Shown here: piece after piece, positions 48,463-56,608 of the stretch
Numbering within the stretch: position 1 is the stretch's first letter
Layout: the number at the start of each line of letters is the position of its first letter
Virus record (IMG/VR): IMGVR_UViG_3300021478_000022
Span: 1-64,000 of that record
Length of the DNA: 64,000 nucleotides
From: a virus
Reading direction: 5' to 3' (one strand)
Position numbers and translations under genes: made by a program
Notes under the pieces: generated by a model
Seen by the model: the letters and a program-made list of their open reading frames with translations, nothing else
Databases searched by the model: none
Told to the model about the DNA's origin: nothing

Positions 48463-48484
48463 AATCCCTCGGAAAGCAGTAGAT
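48463..48484. repeat. 22-base direct repeat, copy 1
   Basis: This segment matches 48999-49020 at 21 of 22 bases in the same orientation. The other copy encodes the last residues (IYCFPRD and stop) of the methyltransferase at 48997-49575. Copy 1 is a remnant of the same end, placed just before the glycosyltransferase gene. Confidence 0.75.
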
Positions 48485-48486
48485 AC

Positions 48487-48996
48487 TCATTTCCACACCG
48501 CCCAGCACATGTCCCTCAGCTTGAGGAGGTCCTTGCCCTTGGCAAATTCATCCACGGCATGGTTCACACCAAAACCAGGGTCGTCGCCGTAGTCATGCCC
48601 GCAGAGAAGACCGCCCGGCCTGATCTTGGGCCAGTAAAGGTCGATGTCCTTCTTGATGTAGGCGTAATCGTGGTTACCGTCGATCCAGACGAAATCTAGG
48701 TCGTTCGGCAGAAACCGAGGAGCCTCCGCACTGGGCATACGCAAGATCGCGAAGTGCCTGCCGTCATCGTAAGGATGGAGACGCCCACGGCAAATCCTGA
48801 GATTGTGCTCCTCGGCAGCAGCCTCATTTGCCCCGACTATCCCGTAGCCCTCGTAGGTGATCCACGGATCGACCAGAAAGAGGAAGCGCACTCCTTTTTC
48901 CAGAAGCGCCAGCGAGCTGATGCCCCACTGGACGCCGATCTCCACACCCACCCAGCCGGGCTTGATGAATGGCAAAAGGTTGTCAACGGATGCCAT
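48487..48996 (-). CDS. SAM-dependent methyltransferase (Methyltransf_24-like)
   Basis: The 169-residue protein has VGVEIGVQWGISSLALLE as motif I, then DLDFVWIDGNHDY and PGGLLCGHDYGDDPG. This pattern fits the Methyltransf_24 family, often linked to glycan or cell-surface modification. The gene lies exactly between two copies of a 22-base repeat, so it seems to have been inserted or duplicated into the cassette. Confidence 0.8.
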   Translation of the reverse strand: MASVDNLLPFIKPGWVGVEIGVQWGISSLALLEKGVRFLFLVDPWITYEGYGIVGANEAAAEEHNLRICRGRLHPYDDGRHFAILRMPSAEAPRFLPNDLDFVWIDGNHDYAYIKKDIDLYWPKIRPGGLLCGHDYGDDPGFGVNHAVDEFAKGKDLLKLRDMCWAVWK

Positions 48997-49575
48997 TTAA
49001 TCCCTCGGGAAGCAGTAGATGCACTGCTCCTTGATGAACAGGTCGTACTTGTTATCCACAGCCCCCACCACGTCGTAAATCTGCTGGAAGGTCGGGTTTT
49101 GCTTGCGGTCCATCCCCTGCCCGTGCGCCCCTCTGTCCCACCACACGTCGGAGCAGAACGTCGAGGCATCGTCGATCAGGATGAACGGCCGCGACTTCCA
49201 GGGTACGGCAAGGATGAGGCGCAGTTCCTCCAAGAGAACACACTGCCCGTGGCGTGGGTCGAAGGAGGTGGGCTTGGCCCCGTCGTAGTGGGCGTCGAGC
49301 CAGAAGACGGTTTTCTTGTGCGGCGTGAGGATTTCCGGCAGCACGTCGAGGCTGGAGCCGTGGTGGATGCTCAGGCGGGTGGTGTCGAACCGCTTGCAGG
49401 CTTTGTCCACCATCTCCGCATCTACCTCGATGCCGTGCAACTCCATGAATCGCGGCGCCGCGAACGCCAGCGCCACGGCCATCGACGTGCCTTCGGACAG
49501 GCCGGTCTCGATGTACACGTCCCCCCAGATATGGGGGAGGTAGGTGGCTCGGGGAGTCAGGGGTACGGTGCCCAT
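48997..49575 (-). CDS. SAM-dependent methyltransferase
   Basis: The 192-residue protein has GDVYIETGLSEGTSMAVALA as motif I, then FWLDAHYDGAKPT and a late FILIDDAS strand. It resembles O-methyltransferases of the Methyltransf_24 or FkbM-like group. The ATG at 49575 makes a TAATG overlap with the previous stop. Its 3' end is part of the 22-base repeat. Confidence 0.75.
   Translation of the reverse strand: MGTVPLTPRATYLPHIWGDVYIETGLSEGTSMAVALAFAAPRFMELHGIEVDAEMVDKACKRFDTTRLSIHHGSSLDVLPEILTPHKKTVFWLDAHYDGAKPTSFDPRHGQCVLLEELRLILAVPWKSRPFILIDDASTFCSDVWWDRGAHGQGMDRKQNPTFQQIYDVVGAVDNKYDLFIKEQCIYCFPRD
48999..49020. repeat. 22-base direct repeat, copy 2
   Basis: This copy covers the stop and last codons of the methyltransferase at 48997-49575. 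It differs from copy 1 at one base. The two copies are 536 bases apart. Confidence 0.75.
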
Positions 49576-49799
49576 TATTGAGATACCTCTTTGAGCAGAC
49601 GATCGCGCAACTGACAAGCCTTCTCAAAGGTCGCCGTCTCGTACCAGCGCCGGTCGCCACCGAGCAGGTGAACTATGACTCGTGGAGCTATTGAAGCCCG
49701 GCAGGACGCTATTTCACCATCTCTGCCTTCCGCCGCCTCGATGGCTAGGATGTAGTCGCTTCGGAATTGGTCGCCGCTGGGCATTGCAATGAATTTCAT
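49575..49799 (-). CDS. Small protein of unknown function
   Basis: The 74-residue protein has strand and helix segments (DYILAIEAAEGRDGEIASCR, then FEKACQLRDRLLKEV). Its ATG overlaps the radical SAM stop as ATGA. No family is recognised. Confidence 0.65.
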   Translation of the reverse strand: MKFIAMPSGDQFRSDYILAIEAAEGRDGEIASCRASIAPRVIVHLLGGDRRWYETATFEKACQLRDRLLKEVSQ

Positions 49800-50713
49800 G
49801 GGAAGTTGATGTCCTCCAATTTTCTGAGTCTGTCCACGAGATTATTGATTTCGTTCAACTTGCACGCCACCTGACAATTCTCGTGCACCGGCACTGACTG
49901 CGGAGCCCGGTCGAGGATATCCTTGAGGGAGTCCTTGTAGATGTTGCCCAGCACGAACTCCGGTCCATGCTTCCGCATGTACGCGCACACGTTCACGCTG
50001 CCGTCCTCGAAAATGAAGGGGACCATGTGGAACCCTTCGCACCGCGCGTACCCGTGCTTCTTCCGGGCCTCCTCGAACTTGTACCCCGTCACCTGCATCA
50101 GCGGGTGCGTGAAGTCCGGTGGCTTGATGTCCACCGTTTCCCCGTGGAACTTCAGAGCGGGCCTGCACTGGACGTAATCGGCCCCCACCTCCTCCGCGAG
50201 CCTGAGCGTCTCCAGCAGGTAGGCCCCATCTTCCTTGGCCCCCCGGTAGTTGAACGCGAACCCCAGCGTCTTGCAGGGCCGCAGGGCGCGGATGCACTCC
50301 GGTTTGTAGGGTCGGTCGGTCATGGTGACCCTGATCCACTGGAGCAGGGAGGGGTCGAAGCGTGGCATGGCCAAGGCGTTGGTGAACATGCCTTGATCGA
50401 GACCATGCACCTTCGCACTTTCGACCAGCGTTCCGATGTCGGGGTGAAGGGAAGGGTCGCCGCCTCCCGTCCACGTCACGGCTTTGACTCCCAAGGGTTC
50501 GCACTCTTCCAAGAGAACGCACGCCCGGAACGTCTCTAAAAACACCTTCCTAAATCCCCCAAGGTCTCCATTTGAATAAAAACATTGTGGGCAGTGCGCC
50601 TGGCAAACCCCGCTAGGGCTAATCTCTATCCCCACCGGGTAGACGCGCCGTCCCGCCATGTGCTCAGCGAGTTGGGGATGCAGCGCCAGTTTGTCTTGGG
50701 GGGAAAAACGCAT
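49796..50713 (-). CDS. Radical SAM protein with SPASM-like end
   Basis: The 305-residue enzyme binds a 4Fe-4S cluster through CQAHCPQC (Cys37, 41, 44) and SAM through AVTWTGGGDPSLH. Later cysteines (CEGF, VNVCAYMRKHG, NCQVACKL) suggest a second, SPASM-like cluster. Related enzymes carry out sugar rearrangement, methylation or peptide modification. AGGA lies about 8 bases before the ATG. Here it sits inside the glycan cassette, so a sugar or glycoprotein substrate is plausible. Confidence 0.85.
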   Translation of the reverse strand: MRFSPQDKLALHPQLAEHMAGRRVYPVGIEISPSGVCQAHCPQCFYSNGDLGGFRKVFLETFRACVLLEECEPLGVKAVTWTGGGDPSLHPDIGTLVESAKVHGLDQGMFTNALAMPRFDPSLLQWIRVTMTDRPYKPECIRALRPCKTLGFAFNYRGAKEDGAYLLETLRLAEEVGADYVQCRPALKFHGETVDIKPPDFTHPLMQVTGYKFEEARKKHGYARCEGFHMVPFIFEDGSVNVCAYMRKHGPEFVLGNIYKDSLKDILDRAPQSVPVHENCQVACKLNEINNLVDRLRKLEDINFP

Positions 50714-50741
50714 CAGGTAATCCTAATCGACAAGCTGGACG

Positions 50742-51059
50742 TCATCGGTCGTCATCATCGAAAACCTCGTCATCGCTGGTCCCCGTAGGTCCAGCCAACG
50801 CACGCGGCAAATCCCACGGGCTGATCGGCTGCACCTTCGCCGCCTTGGCAACGAGCCGCGCCGCTTCCTCGGTGACGGCCGTGATGCGGTAGACCGAGCC
50901 GCCGCCGAAAAACTGCGTGACGAAAGAGCCGTCCTCCTGCGGGATTTCGATGCGTCCCATCTTGGCGCCGAACCGCTCCTCTTCGCTGACGCGCCCCGCC
51001 ATCTTGACGTGGCCCATCAGTTCGACCACGGCCCACATTTCTTGCTTGGCTTCGCTCAC
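50742..51059 (-). CDS. Small conserved-type phage protein
   Basis: The 105-residue protein has MWAVVELMGHVKMAGRVSEE and QFFGGGSVYRITAVTEEAAR, a combination I recognise from short phage proteins of unknown function, and an acidic tail. It starts at a GTG with GGAG about 7 bases upstream. The function is unknown. Confidence 0.7.
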   Translation of the reverse strand: MSEAKQEMWAVVELMGHVKMAGRVSEEERFGAKMGRIEIPQEDGSFVTQFFGGGSVYRITAVTEEAARLVAKAAKVQPISPWDLPRALAGPTGTSDDEVFDDDDR

Positions 51060-51083
51060 TTTTTGGCTCCGTAAATCAACTGT

Positions 51084-51419
51084 TTAAGCCGGATCTTGGG
51101 TTTCCCGATACCAACGGTCGGCCTCGATCAGGGCTGTGAAAGGGTCGTCATCGACAAAACCACCACCTTGCTCAAGCCGGTTCACGTCGGGAATAACAAC
51201 GAGCCATTGCGTTCCGGGACCTTGGCTGATCGGCCACCATCCCCGCCGCATCATCACGTCGAAGGCGTTGCGGGCCAAGGCCGCGAATTGCAAATCGGCC
51301 ACGTTGTCCTCTTCCGACAACAGGATCGGGAAGCCAGTCTGTTTGACAACCGCAGGGAACTGGTCTGAGGCGGGCGCCGAAATAAGCCACGGCGCCGGCG
51401 TTAGCTTGTTCAGGTCCAA
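51084..51419 (-). CDS. Small protein of unknown function
   Basis: The 111-residue protein begins MDLNKLTPAPWLISAPASDQ, a start seen in short phage proteins, and has NAFDVMMRRGWWPI and an end helix (TALIEADRWYRETQ). It uses a TTG at 51419 with AAGGGG upstream. Its role is unknown. Confidence 0.68.
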   Translation of the reverse strand: MDLNKLTPAPWLISAPASDQFPAVVKQTGFPILLSEEDNVADLQFAALARNAFDVMMRRGWWPISQGPGTQWLVVIPDVNRLEQGGGFVDDDPFTALIEADRWYRETQDPA

Positions 51420-51472
51420 GGCTTTCCCCTTTACTGGATGTCACGATTGCCAATGTGGGCAGTAGGACGTTG

Positions 51473-51667
51473 CTACTTGAATGCCGCGATTCGCTCGCCG
51501 AGAACCCCGGATAGGGCGGTCATCAGGCTCCACTGTCTTTCGAGCCTGCCCTTCTCTTCCCCATCCAGCCCTGCAAACATGGCTGAGGTAAGAAAGGCGG
51601 TGAGTTTGCTCAGCTTGTCGTCAAGTTCCCTTTTCTCACTCACGACGTGCTCTCGATGCGGTTGCAT
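51473..51667 (-). CDS. crAss001_48-like small protein
   Basis: The 64-residue protein has MQPHREHVVSEKRELDDKLS, then KLTAFLTSAMFAGLDGEEKG, then Q-SLMTALSGVLGERIAAF. This is the pattern of the widespread crAss001_48-related phage family of unknown function. GGAGG precedes the ATG at 51667, which is better than the ATG four codons earlier. Confidence 0.75.
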   Translation of the reverse strand: MQPHREHVVSEKRELDDKLSKLTAFLTSAMFAGLDGEEKGRLERQWSLMTALSGVLGERIAAFK

Positions 51668-51691
51668 GTAATCCTCCATTGGAGTTGGGCG

Positions 51692-51889
51692 TCACTCGCT
51701 GCCCCACTCGGGGCCGTCGTCCTCGTAATCCCAATCGTCGCATGGATCGCACCCGCAATCTCCGTCTATGATTGGCTGCCGACAGCCGTGGCAGACCTCG
51801 ATCATTGGCTCCGTGCCGCGCGTGCGCATGCAGCCAGCCGCATGGCAAATGTCGTCACAGCACGGCTTGAAATCAATCGGGCATAGCAT
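51692..51889 (-). CDS. Small cysteine-rich protein
   Basis: The 65-residue protein has about ten cysteines (CPIDFKPCCDDICH, CHGCRQP, CGCDPC) and an acidic end. Two zinc sites are likely. Its function is unknown. Confidence 0.66.
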   Translation of the reverse strand: MLCPIDFKPCCDDICHAAGCMRTRGTEPMIEVCHGCRQPIIDGDCGCDPCDDWDYEDDGPEWGSE

Positions 51890-51913
51890 CGCAATCCCCG
51901 TAAAACAGCTTTG

Positions 51914-53056
51914 TCAGTTGCCTTGCGACCACCGATCCCACCCCGCGTCCGCGTACAACCGCACCGCGCTCAACTGCCGACCAATATCCTCCAACTCCCC
52001 TTCCCTGAAGCATCGCCTTGCCAGTGCAGCCATGTCCTTGTGATCCACCCCATTGCACCCGAAGTCCCTTTCGAGTATCCCGTCCGGTCCGTCCGGCGGT
52101 TCATGGTGCCGGGGCTGTTTCTGCGAGTCCTTGATCCTGAACGCCAACCCGCTCATGTGCAGCCAGGGCGGACATTCGCAGTTGATGCACAGGTAGCCGT
52201 TCTGCGCCATCCTGACCCCCAGGTGCCCCTCGTAGAACGTGCACCCGTCCCGCCAGCGCCCCACCGCACGCCACGCATCCATGTTGATGAGCGCCCACGC
52301 GGACGGACCCATTGCCCACGATGCGCCGCGCGTCCGGGGCCAGCCCCCCATGGCCTGCCAGCCCCATCCGAACTGCATCTCGGACCACACCATCGCCCCG
52401 ACCTCATGCCGCAGGATGGGGTCGCGCCATGTGCGGCGGATGATCTCGGGCCAGGTGTCCCCAAGGCCGGGTTCTTTGCACGTCTCCAGCGCCTTGTCGT
52501 GCATCCGCTGCCAACACCAGTAGCCGTCGTTCCAGTTGCCATCGTGATGCTCCGACCCGTAGAAACAGTCGCGCTGGGTGTCCCCGTTCTGGCCGAAGAA
52601 CCCCTCCAGCCCGAGTTCGCACGGCATCACCTTGGCGCAGGCCAGATGCCACGCCTCGAAACTGGTGGTCATGCCAATGGCCCCGACCTTGCGCCCTGAC
52701 CACGTGCGCTCACCGATCTGGTCGAGGGCATCCATCGCGGTTTCAAGCCACCCCATGCTGGGCCTGACGGCATCTTCAATGAGGAACGCCCATGGGGTCG
52801 TCACCAGACTCATCAGGTAGTTGAGGTTGTAGCTTATGCCGTAGGTCGGGCCGGGGTTATCAACCCATTCAACGTCATTGGGCTCGCAGACGCTAATCTG
52901 CCGCAGTTGGTCGTTGGGGTCGCTGCTGCCGTCGTCCGATACGATCTGCCGGTAGGGCAGCTTCGTGAACTTGCGGAGTTCCCGGAGGGAGACGCCAAGG
53001 TGCTTGTAGCTGTCGCCCAGCGTGGCGGTGACGACGGTGATGCGGTCGAGTGTCAT
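51914..53056 (-). CDS. Glycosyltransferase family 2-like protein
   Basis: The 380-residue protein starts with a GT-A nucleotide-sugar site (VVTATLGDSY, KLPYRQIVSDDGSSDPND) and has FLIEDAV in place of the DxD motif. The middle carries many Trp and Gly residues (QFGWGWQAMGGWPR). It probably adds a sugar within the cassette. The ATG is followed by a normal N-terminus; the ribosome site is weak. Confidence 0.75.
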   Translation of the reverse strand: MTLDRITVVTATLGDSYKHLGVSLRELRKFTKLPYRQIVSDDGSSDPNDQLRQISVCEPNDVEWVDNPGPTYGISYNLNYLMSLVTTPWAFLIEDAVRPSMGWLETAMDALDQIGERTWSGRKVGAIGMTTSFEAWHLACAKVMPCELGLEGFFGQNGDTQRDCFYGSEHHDGNWNDGYWCWQRMHDKALETCKEPGLGDTWPEIIRRTWRDPILRHEVGAMVWSEMQFGWGWQAMGGWPRTRGASWAMGPSAWALINMDAWRAVGRWRDGCTFYEGHLGVRMAQNGYLCINCECPPWLHMSGLAFRIKDSQKQPRHHEPPDGPDGILERDFGCNGVDHKDMAALARRCFREGELEDIGRQLSAVRLYADAGWDRWSQGN

Positions 53057-53071
53057 ATTTGGCCTAATCCT

Positions 53072-53437
53072 CTAATTCAAAGGCGATGTCATGGGACCGT
53101 ACCACTTGGTCTTTCCGTCAAGGTTCGCTTTGTCGACTGTTATCTCGTCGCCATTGCCAAAACGGACCACGCCGTTAGCAACGCAGACTATGGTGGAACA
53201 TGGGTCGAACGGGCGCTTTATCCAGTACCAGCCACTTGCGAACCGTTTCCCATCGGCGGACGCTTGTCCCTTTAGCTTCTCGACCTCTGCCTTCAGTTCG
53301 CTGTTCGTCCTGTAAAGCCTTGTCAACTCAAGCTGCGATACCGCATAATTTCGGCACATAATCTCAATCGACTTGGCCAGCGTAAGCGGCTCGATGGTTT
53401 CCGGTTCGTCCATTGCTTGTCGGTCGGGTTGCATCAT
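53072..53437 (-). CDS. Protein with coiled-coil N-terminus, unknown function
   Basis: The 121-residue protein has a helical part (QLELTRLYRTNSELKAEVEK) and a strand-rich C-terminal half (GYWI-like WYWIKRPFD, then IVCVANGVVRFGNGDEITVD). Its ATG overlaps the stop of the small zinc-ribbon gene as ATGA. The function is unknown. Confidence 0.65.
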   Translation of the reverse strand: MMQPDRQAMDEPETIEPLTLAKSIEIMCRNYAVSQLELTRLYRTNSELKAEVEKLKGQASADGKRFASGWYWIKRPFDPCSTIVCVANGVVRFGNGDEITVDKANLDGKTKWYGPMTSPLN

Positions 53438-53577
53438 ATCCCAGACTTCCTCTTCTTGTCCCAGTAGGGACTACGGCACTTGGCGCAACGTGTCGGTCTG
53501 CCATTTCTGCGAGGTGTCCACGAGCACCCGCAGCGCTGACATTTCACCTTCGGCAGCTTTACGCTTGTGGTGTCCAT
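53434..53577 (-). CDS. Small zinc-ribbon protein
   Basis: The 47-residue protein has CQRCGCSWTPRRNGRPTRCA and KCRSPYWDKKR, a complete four-cysteine ribbon of a type common in phages and archaea. The ATG at 53577 has no strong ribosome site, but the stop is coupled to the next start. It may bind DNA. Confidence 0.65.
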   Translation of the reverse strand: MDTTSVKLPKVKCQRCGCSWTPRRNGRPTRCAKCRSPYWDKKRKSGI

Positions 53578-53614
53578 ATCTGGATACCACTATACGCCAC
53601 GTCCTATCCCTTCG

Positions 53615-54880
53615 TCAAGCCTGATACCGCAAAATCGCTGACGCCACTTCTTCCGACGGGATCATGGCCATACATTTTGGCGCAGGCGGCTCGGTCAGCA
53701 CTGGGTTCATGCACAGGTCACCGTCCTTCTCCGACCCGTCGTTCAGCGGCACCGTGCGCGACTTCCAGCAGGCTGTGGTGCGGCAGCAGTCCAGCGCCCC
53801 CACGGTCGAGAACAGCGTCTGGAGCGGGTAGGTCGTCCAGTGCCGTGGTTCCCTTGCCCCTCCGATGGTCACGGCAGGTTTCTCCAGAGCTGCCGCGAGG
53901 TGCTGGAGCATCGTCACCCCCGACAAGACCCCCTGTGAGTGGTAAACGAGCCGCACGAGCTGTCTGAGGCTGGTCTTGCCCAAGAAGTCGATGACCCCGC
54001 GCAGAGGCTTGTGGATGTGCTCGTGCGACCCAACCTGCACGAACAGCACCTTCCCTTGCAAGCGATCCACCACCTCCTGATAGAAGGGGTACTGCTTGGC
54101 AGTGTAGTCGGACTTCACTCCGGCGTTGACGAGCCAGAATTTCTGGTCGCGCTTGGTCGCCTCGGTCACCTGATTCATCCACGACTTCTCCTCCGGCGAG
54201 AGCCACAGCATCGGCCGATTCGTGTGGCACTTCAGCGGCACCTGTAGCGCCTCCCCCAAGAACTCGGTGTACGCCTCAAGGAAGTGGATGGCGCGCTGGT
54301 TCGACTCGTGGATCGCCGGGTAGTGTACGACCACCTCCTCGGCGCCCATCGCCTTGGCCGTCTCCACCGTAACCACGTCGGGGTTGTGCTCCCAGAACTC
54401 CGGGGCGCTCGTCTCCACAGCCGTGATGAACCTTCCGGGGTGCTGCTTGTGGAGGCTGTAGACCCCGGCCGTCATGCACAAGACGTCGCCGGGTGAGAGC
54501 ATGTGACGGAGGAGGAGGACTCGTGGTGCTTGGGTCATGACTTTCGGCCTGTAAATGCACTGGGAACAGTCGGTCAGGGTCACATGGTCGTTGCGGTTGG
54601 GCTGGCGGCGCCCCGGACACTTGCACTCGAACAGGTCGAGGAACTTCGACCCGCCGCACTGGACGCACTCGCGCTTCTGGATCTCGCCCTTCTCATCGCG
54701 GACGCGCTTCCAGAGGTAGGGGCAGCGTTCCACCTTGACACCGTGGACGCCGCTGCCGCCCCAGAGGCGGTTGTAGTCGGGATTGGTGTGGTACAGGTAG
54801 CAAAGGCGGCAAAAATCCGTGCTGTACGGCTGGCCGTCTGGCGGTATCCGGTCGCAGGCGCAGGGTCTCACAGCGTCCAT
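53615..54880 (-). CDS. Glycosyltransferase family 9-like protein with cysteine-rich N-terminus
   Basis: The 421-residue protein has an unusual cysteine-rich N-terminal domain (about residues 5-115, with CQ-like pairs CVQCGG, CKCPGR, CSQC). A family-9-type glycosyltransferase follows (LLLRHMLSPGDVLCMTAGVY, then VYHSQGVLSGVTMLQHLAAA). The PGD motif replaces LGD. It is the first sugar enzyme after the virion genes. It probably transfers heptose or a related sugar; the N-terminal domain may bind zinc or the acceptor. Confidence 0.75.
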   Translation of the reverse strand: MDAVRPCACDRIPPDGQPYSTDFCRLCYLYHTNPDYNRLWGGSGVHGVKVERCPYLWKRVRDEKGEIQKRECVQCGGSKFLDLFECKCPGRRQPNRNDHVTLTDCSQCIYRPKVMTQAPRVLLLRHMLSPGDVLCMTAGVYSLHKQHPGRFITAVETSAPEFWEHNPDVVTVETAKAMGAEEVVVHYPAIHESNQRAIHFLEAYTEFLGEALQVPLKCHTNRPMLWLSPEEKSWMNQVTEATKRDQKFWLVNAGVKSDYTAKQYPFYQEVVDRLQGKVLFVQVGSHEHIHKPLRGVIDFLGKTSLRQLVRLVYHSQGVLSGVTMLQHLAAALEKPAVTIGGAREPRHWTTYPLQTLFSTVGALDCCRTTACWKSRTVPLNDGSEKDGDLCMNPVLTEPPAPKCMAMIPSEEVASAILRYQA

Positions 54881-55557
54881 GTCAGGGTCCCTGAAACGTT
54901 GCCGCAGAGGCACGGCGATTGGCCTAGTTCCTTCACCTGATCGAACCGAACCAGGAATGACTGTGGGGTGTCGCAGTTCGCCACCGCAGGCGGCTCAGCG
55001 ATGTACTGGATGTTGCTGAAGTCGACGGCGCAAGTGAAAGCCCTCCACTGACTCCCGGAGCACTGCAAGCCCACCCGACACTGGCTTATGAGCCCGCTGG
55101 TCTGGTTGGACACCCAGGCGTTCAGGGACGGCTGGAACGCTGCGGTGAGGGTCTGGTTGCAGTTGAAGGTGTTGCCGATGGTCACATGGATGGTTCCCGG
55201 CAGGCTGCAGTTGCACGACAGGCTCGACGCGCTGGGGAACGACCCCACCGAGGTCGCCGACGAACTACCCACCGAAGCACAGCAGAGTGAGTTGTTCAGG
55301 ATCTGGAACTGACACGTCGTCCCGGAGATCACCACGGGGGGCCAGAAGATGTTATCGCAGGTCGAGCGCGGATCGTCGTACACCAGCTGGTTCGTGCCGT
55401 CCGAGCCGATGATGGACAGGACGTACCCTCCCGGCACTCCGGTGGCGTTGGTGATCTGGATGACGTACAGGACACCGCCGACCAAGACGTAGCCGTTGTA
55501 GTTGCCGTCCGAGTCGACAATCATGCAAACCTGAAAGGGGACGCAGGGTAGCGCCAT
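54868..55557 (-). CDS. Virion-type beta-rich protein
   Basis: The 229-residue protein is rich in Ser, Thr, Asn, Gly and Cys. Its two domains resemble beta sandwiches (GYVLVGGVLYVIQI, IHVTIGNTFNCN). It follows the serine-rich protein and is probably a tail or fibre component. The ATG at 55557 is chosen; a GTG three codons earlier directly follows the previous stop. The role is inferred. Confidence 0.55.
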   Translation of the reverse strand: MALPCVPFQVCMIVDSDGNYNGYVLVGGVLYVIQITNATGVPGGYVLSIIGSDGTNQLVYDDPRSTCDNIFWPPVVISGTTCQFQILNNSLCCASVGSSSATSVGSFPSASSLSCNCSLPGTIHVTIGNTFNCNQTLTAAFQPSLNAWVSNQTSGLISQCRVGLQCSGSQWRAFTCAVDFSNIQYIAEPPAVANCDTPQSFLVRFDQVKELGQSPCLCGNVSGTLTWTL

Positions 55558-55566
55558 GGGGAACAC

Positions 55567-56607
55567 TCAGAAGGTTATTCTAACGTCGATACCAGCAATC
55601 GTTGGTATACAGTTGCAGGCCACCGGCAAACTGGTGGCCTCAAGAACGAACGGGCTACAGTTGGACACCAGTCCGGTAGACTCCTGTCCGTTGATAATCA
55701 GATGCCATATCCCACCACCACTGGTCGGTTGACACTTCACTGCAAAGGTGGGAGCGCTCGACGTTGGGCACAATCCCAGCACCGAGAAGTTTTCCCACTG
55801 GTTGGTCGTCGGGTTGTAGGTCAGGGTATAAGTCCCATTGCAGTTTGTCGTGCCCGTGACCGTGGCGAAGATCGTGTTCGGGACCGTCAATCCTGGACAG
55901 CACGTCTGGTTACCGCTGCTGGACGAGGACTGGCTGGGCAAGCTGCTCTGGAAGCTGCTGGACGAACTGAGCAGACTGCTTGGCTGACTACTGACACTCG
56001 AACTGGACGATGAACAGATCGGTGTCACCAGCAGGCAAAACTGGGTCCGCAGGTTGCAACTGCTCGCAGAAAACTGACTGGAAATCTTGCTGGTGACGCT
56101 CGACACGACGCTGGTCACCGAACTCGACGGCTGGCCGCTCGTGATGGACGTAGGGGACGAAGGCACCGACACGGCACTGCTGGGTTGGCTGGGCTGACTC
56201 ACCTGACTCGACGTCACACTGGAGACGTGCGACACGACCGAACTGACAGATGACAGAGCCGACGAGACGAACGATGACTTCTGCGAACTGGCACTCGACC
56301 CCGATATGGACGAGAACGACCCCCGTCCCACACAGCAGATCAGCGAGACGACGTAGAGCGGCAGTCCGTTGAAATTCCCCACCAGTCGCGCCCGGTAGGT
56401 GCCGCGCGGGACAGGTACGCCATTCGGCTCGAATACCCAGCCTGCCTCCCGGTCCCTGAGCGTTGGCACCCCACCAGCAGCCTGCTGGTTCTGGCATGGG
56501 TAGACGGAGCCTTGTGCCGGTCCCGTGACGCGGATGACGCTCGGGACGACCGGATAGACGGGCTGGCGCGGTCCGAAGAACGGGGGGACAAGGTTGGTTG
56601 ACAGCAT
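55567..56607 (-). CDS. Serine-rich virion-type protein
   Basis: The 346-residue protein has an N-terminal domain (residues about 1-95) related to that of the next gene (PPFFGPRQPVYPVVPSVIRV; FEPNGVPVPRGTYRARLVGN). A long Ser/Val/Thr-rich linker follows (about 96-235), then a beta-rich C-terminal domain. This is typical of an elongated fibre or spike. One base separates it from the neighbouring gene. No enzyme motif is visible. Confidence 0.6.
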   Translation of the reverse strand: MLSTNLVPPFFGPRQPVYPVVPSVIRVTGPAQGSVYPCQNQQAAGGVPTLRDREAGWVFEPNGVPVPRGTYRARLVGNFNGLPLYVVSLICCVGRGSFSSISGSSASSQKSSFVSSALSSVSSVVSHVSSVTSSQVSQPSQPSSAVSVPSSPTSITSGQPSSSVTSVVSSVTSKISSQFSASSCNLRTQFCLLVTPICSSSSSSVSSQPSSLLSSSSSFQSSLPSQSSSSSGNQTCCPGLTVPNTIFATVTGTTNCNGTYTLTYNPTTNQWENFSVLGLCPTSSAPTFAVKCQPTSGGGIWHLIINGQESTGLVSNCSPFVLEATSLPVACNCIPTIAGIDVRITF

Positions 56608-56608
56608 G

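Noticed and set aside
55660-56330. A CRISPR-like or satellite repeat suggested by recurring AGC/TCG words
   Set aside because: The words come from the Ser-rich linker of the virion-type protein. There is no regular spacer and repeat unit.
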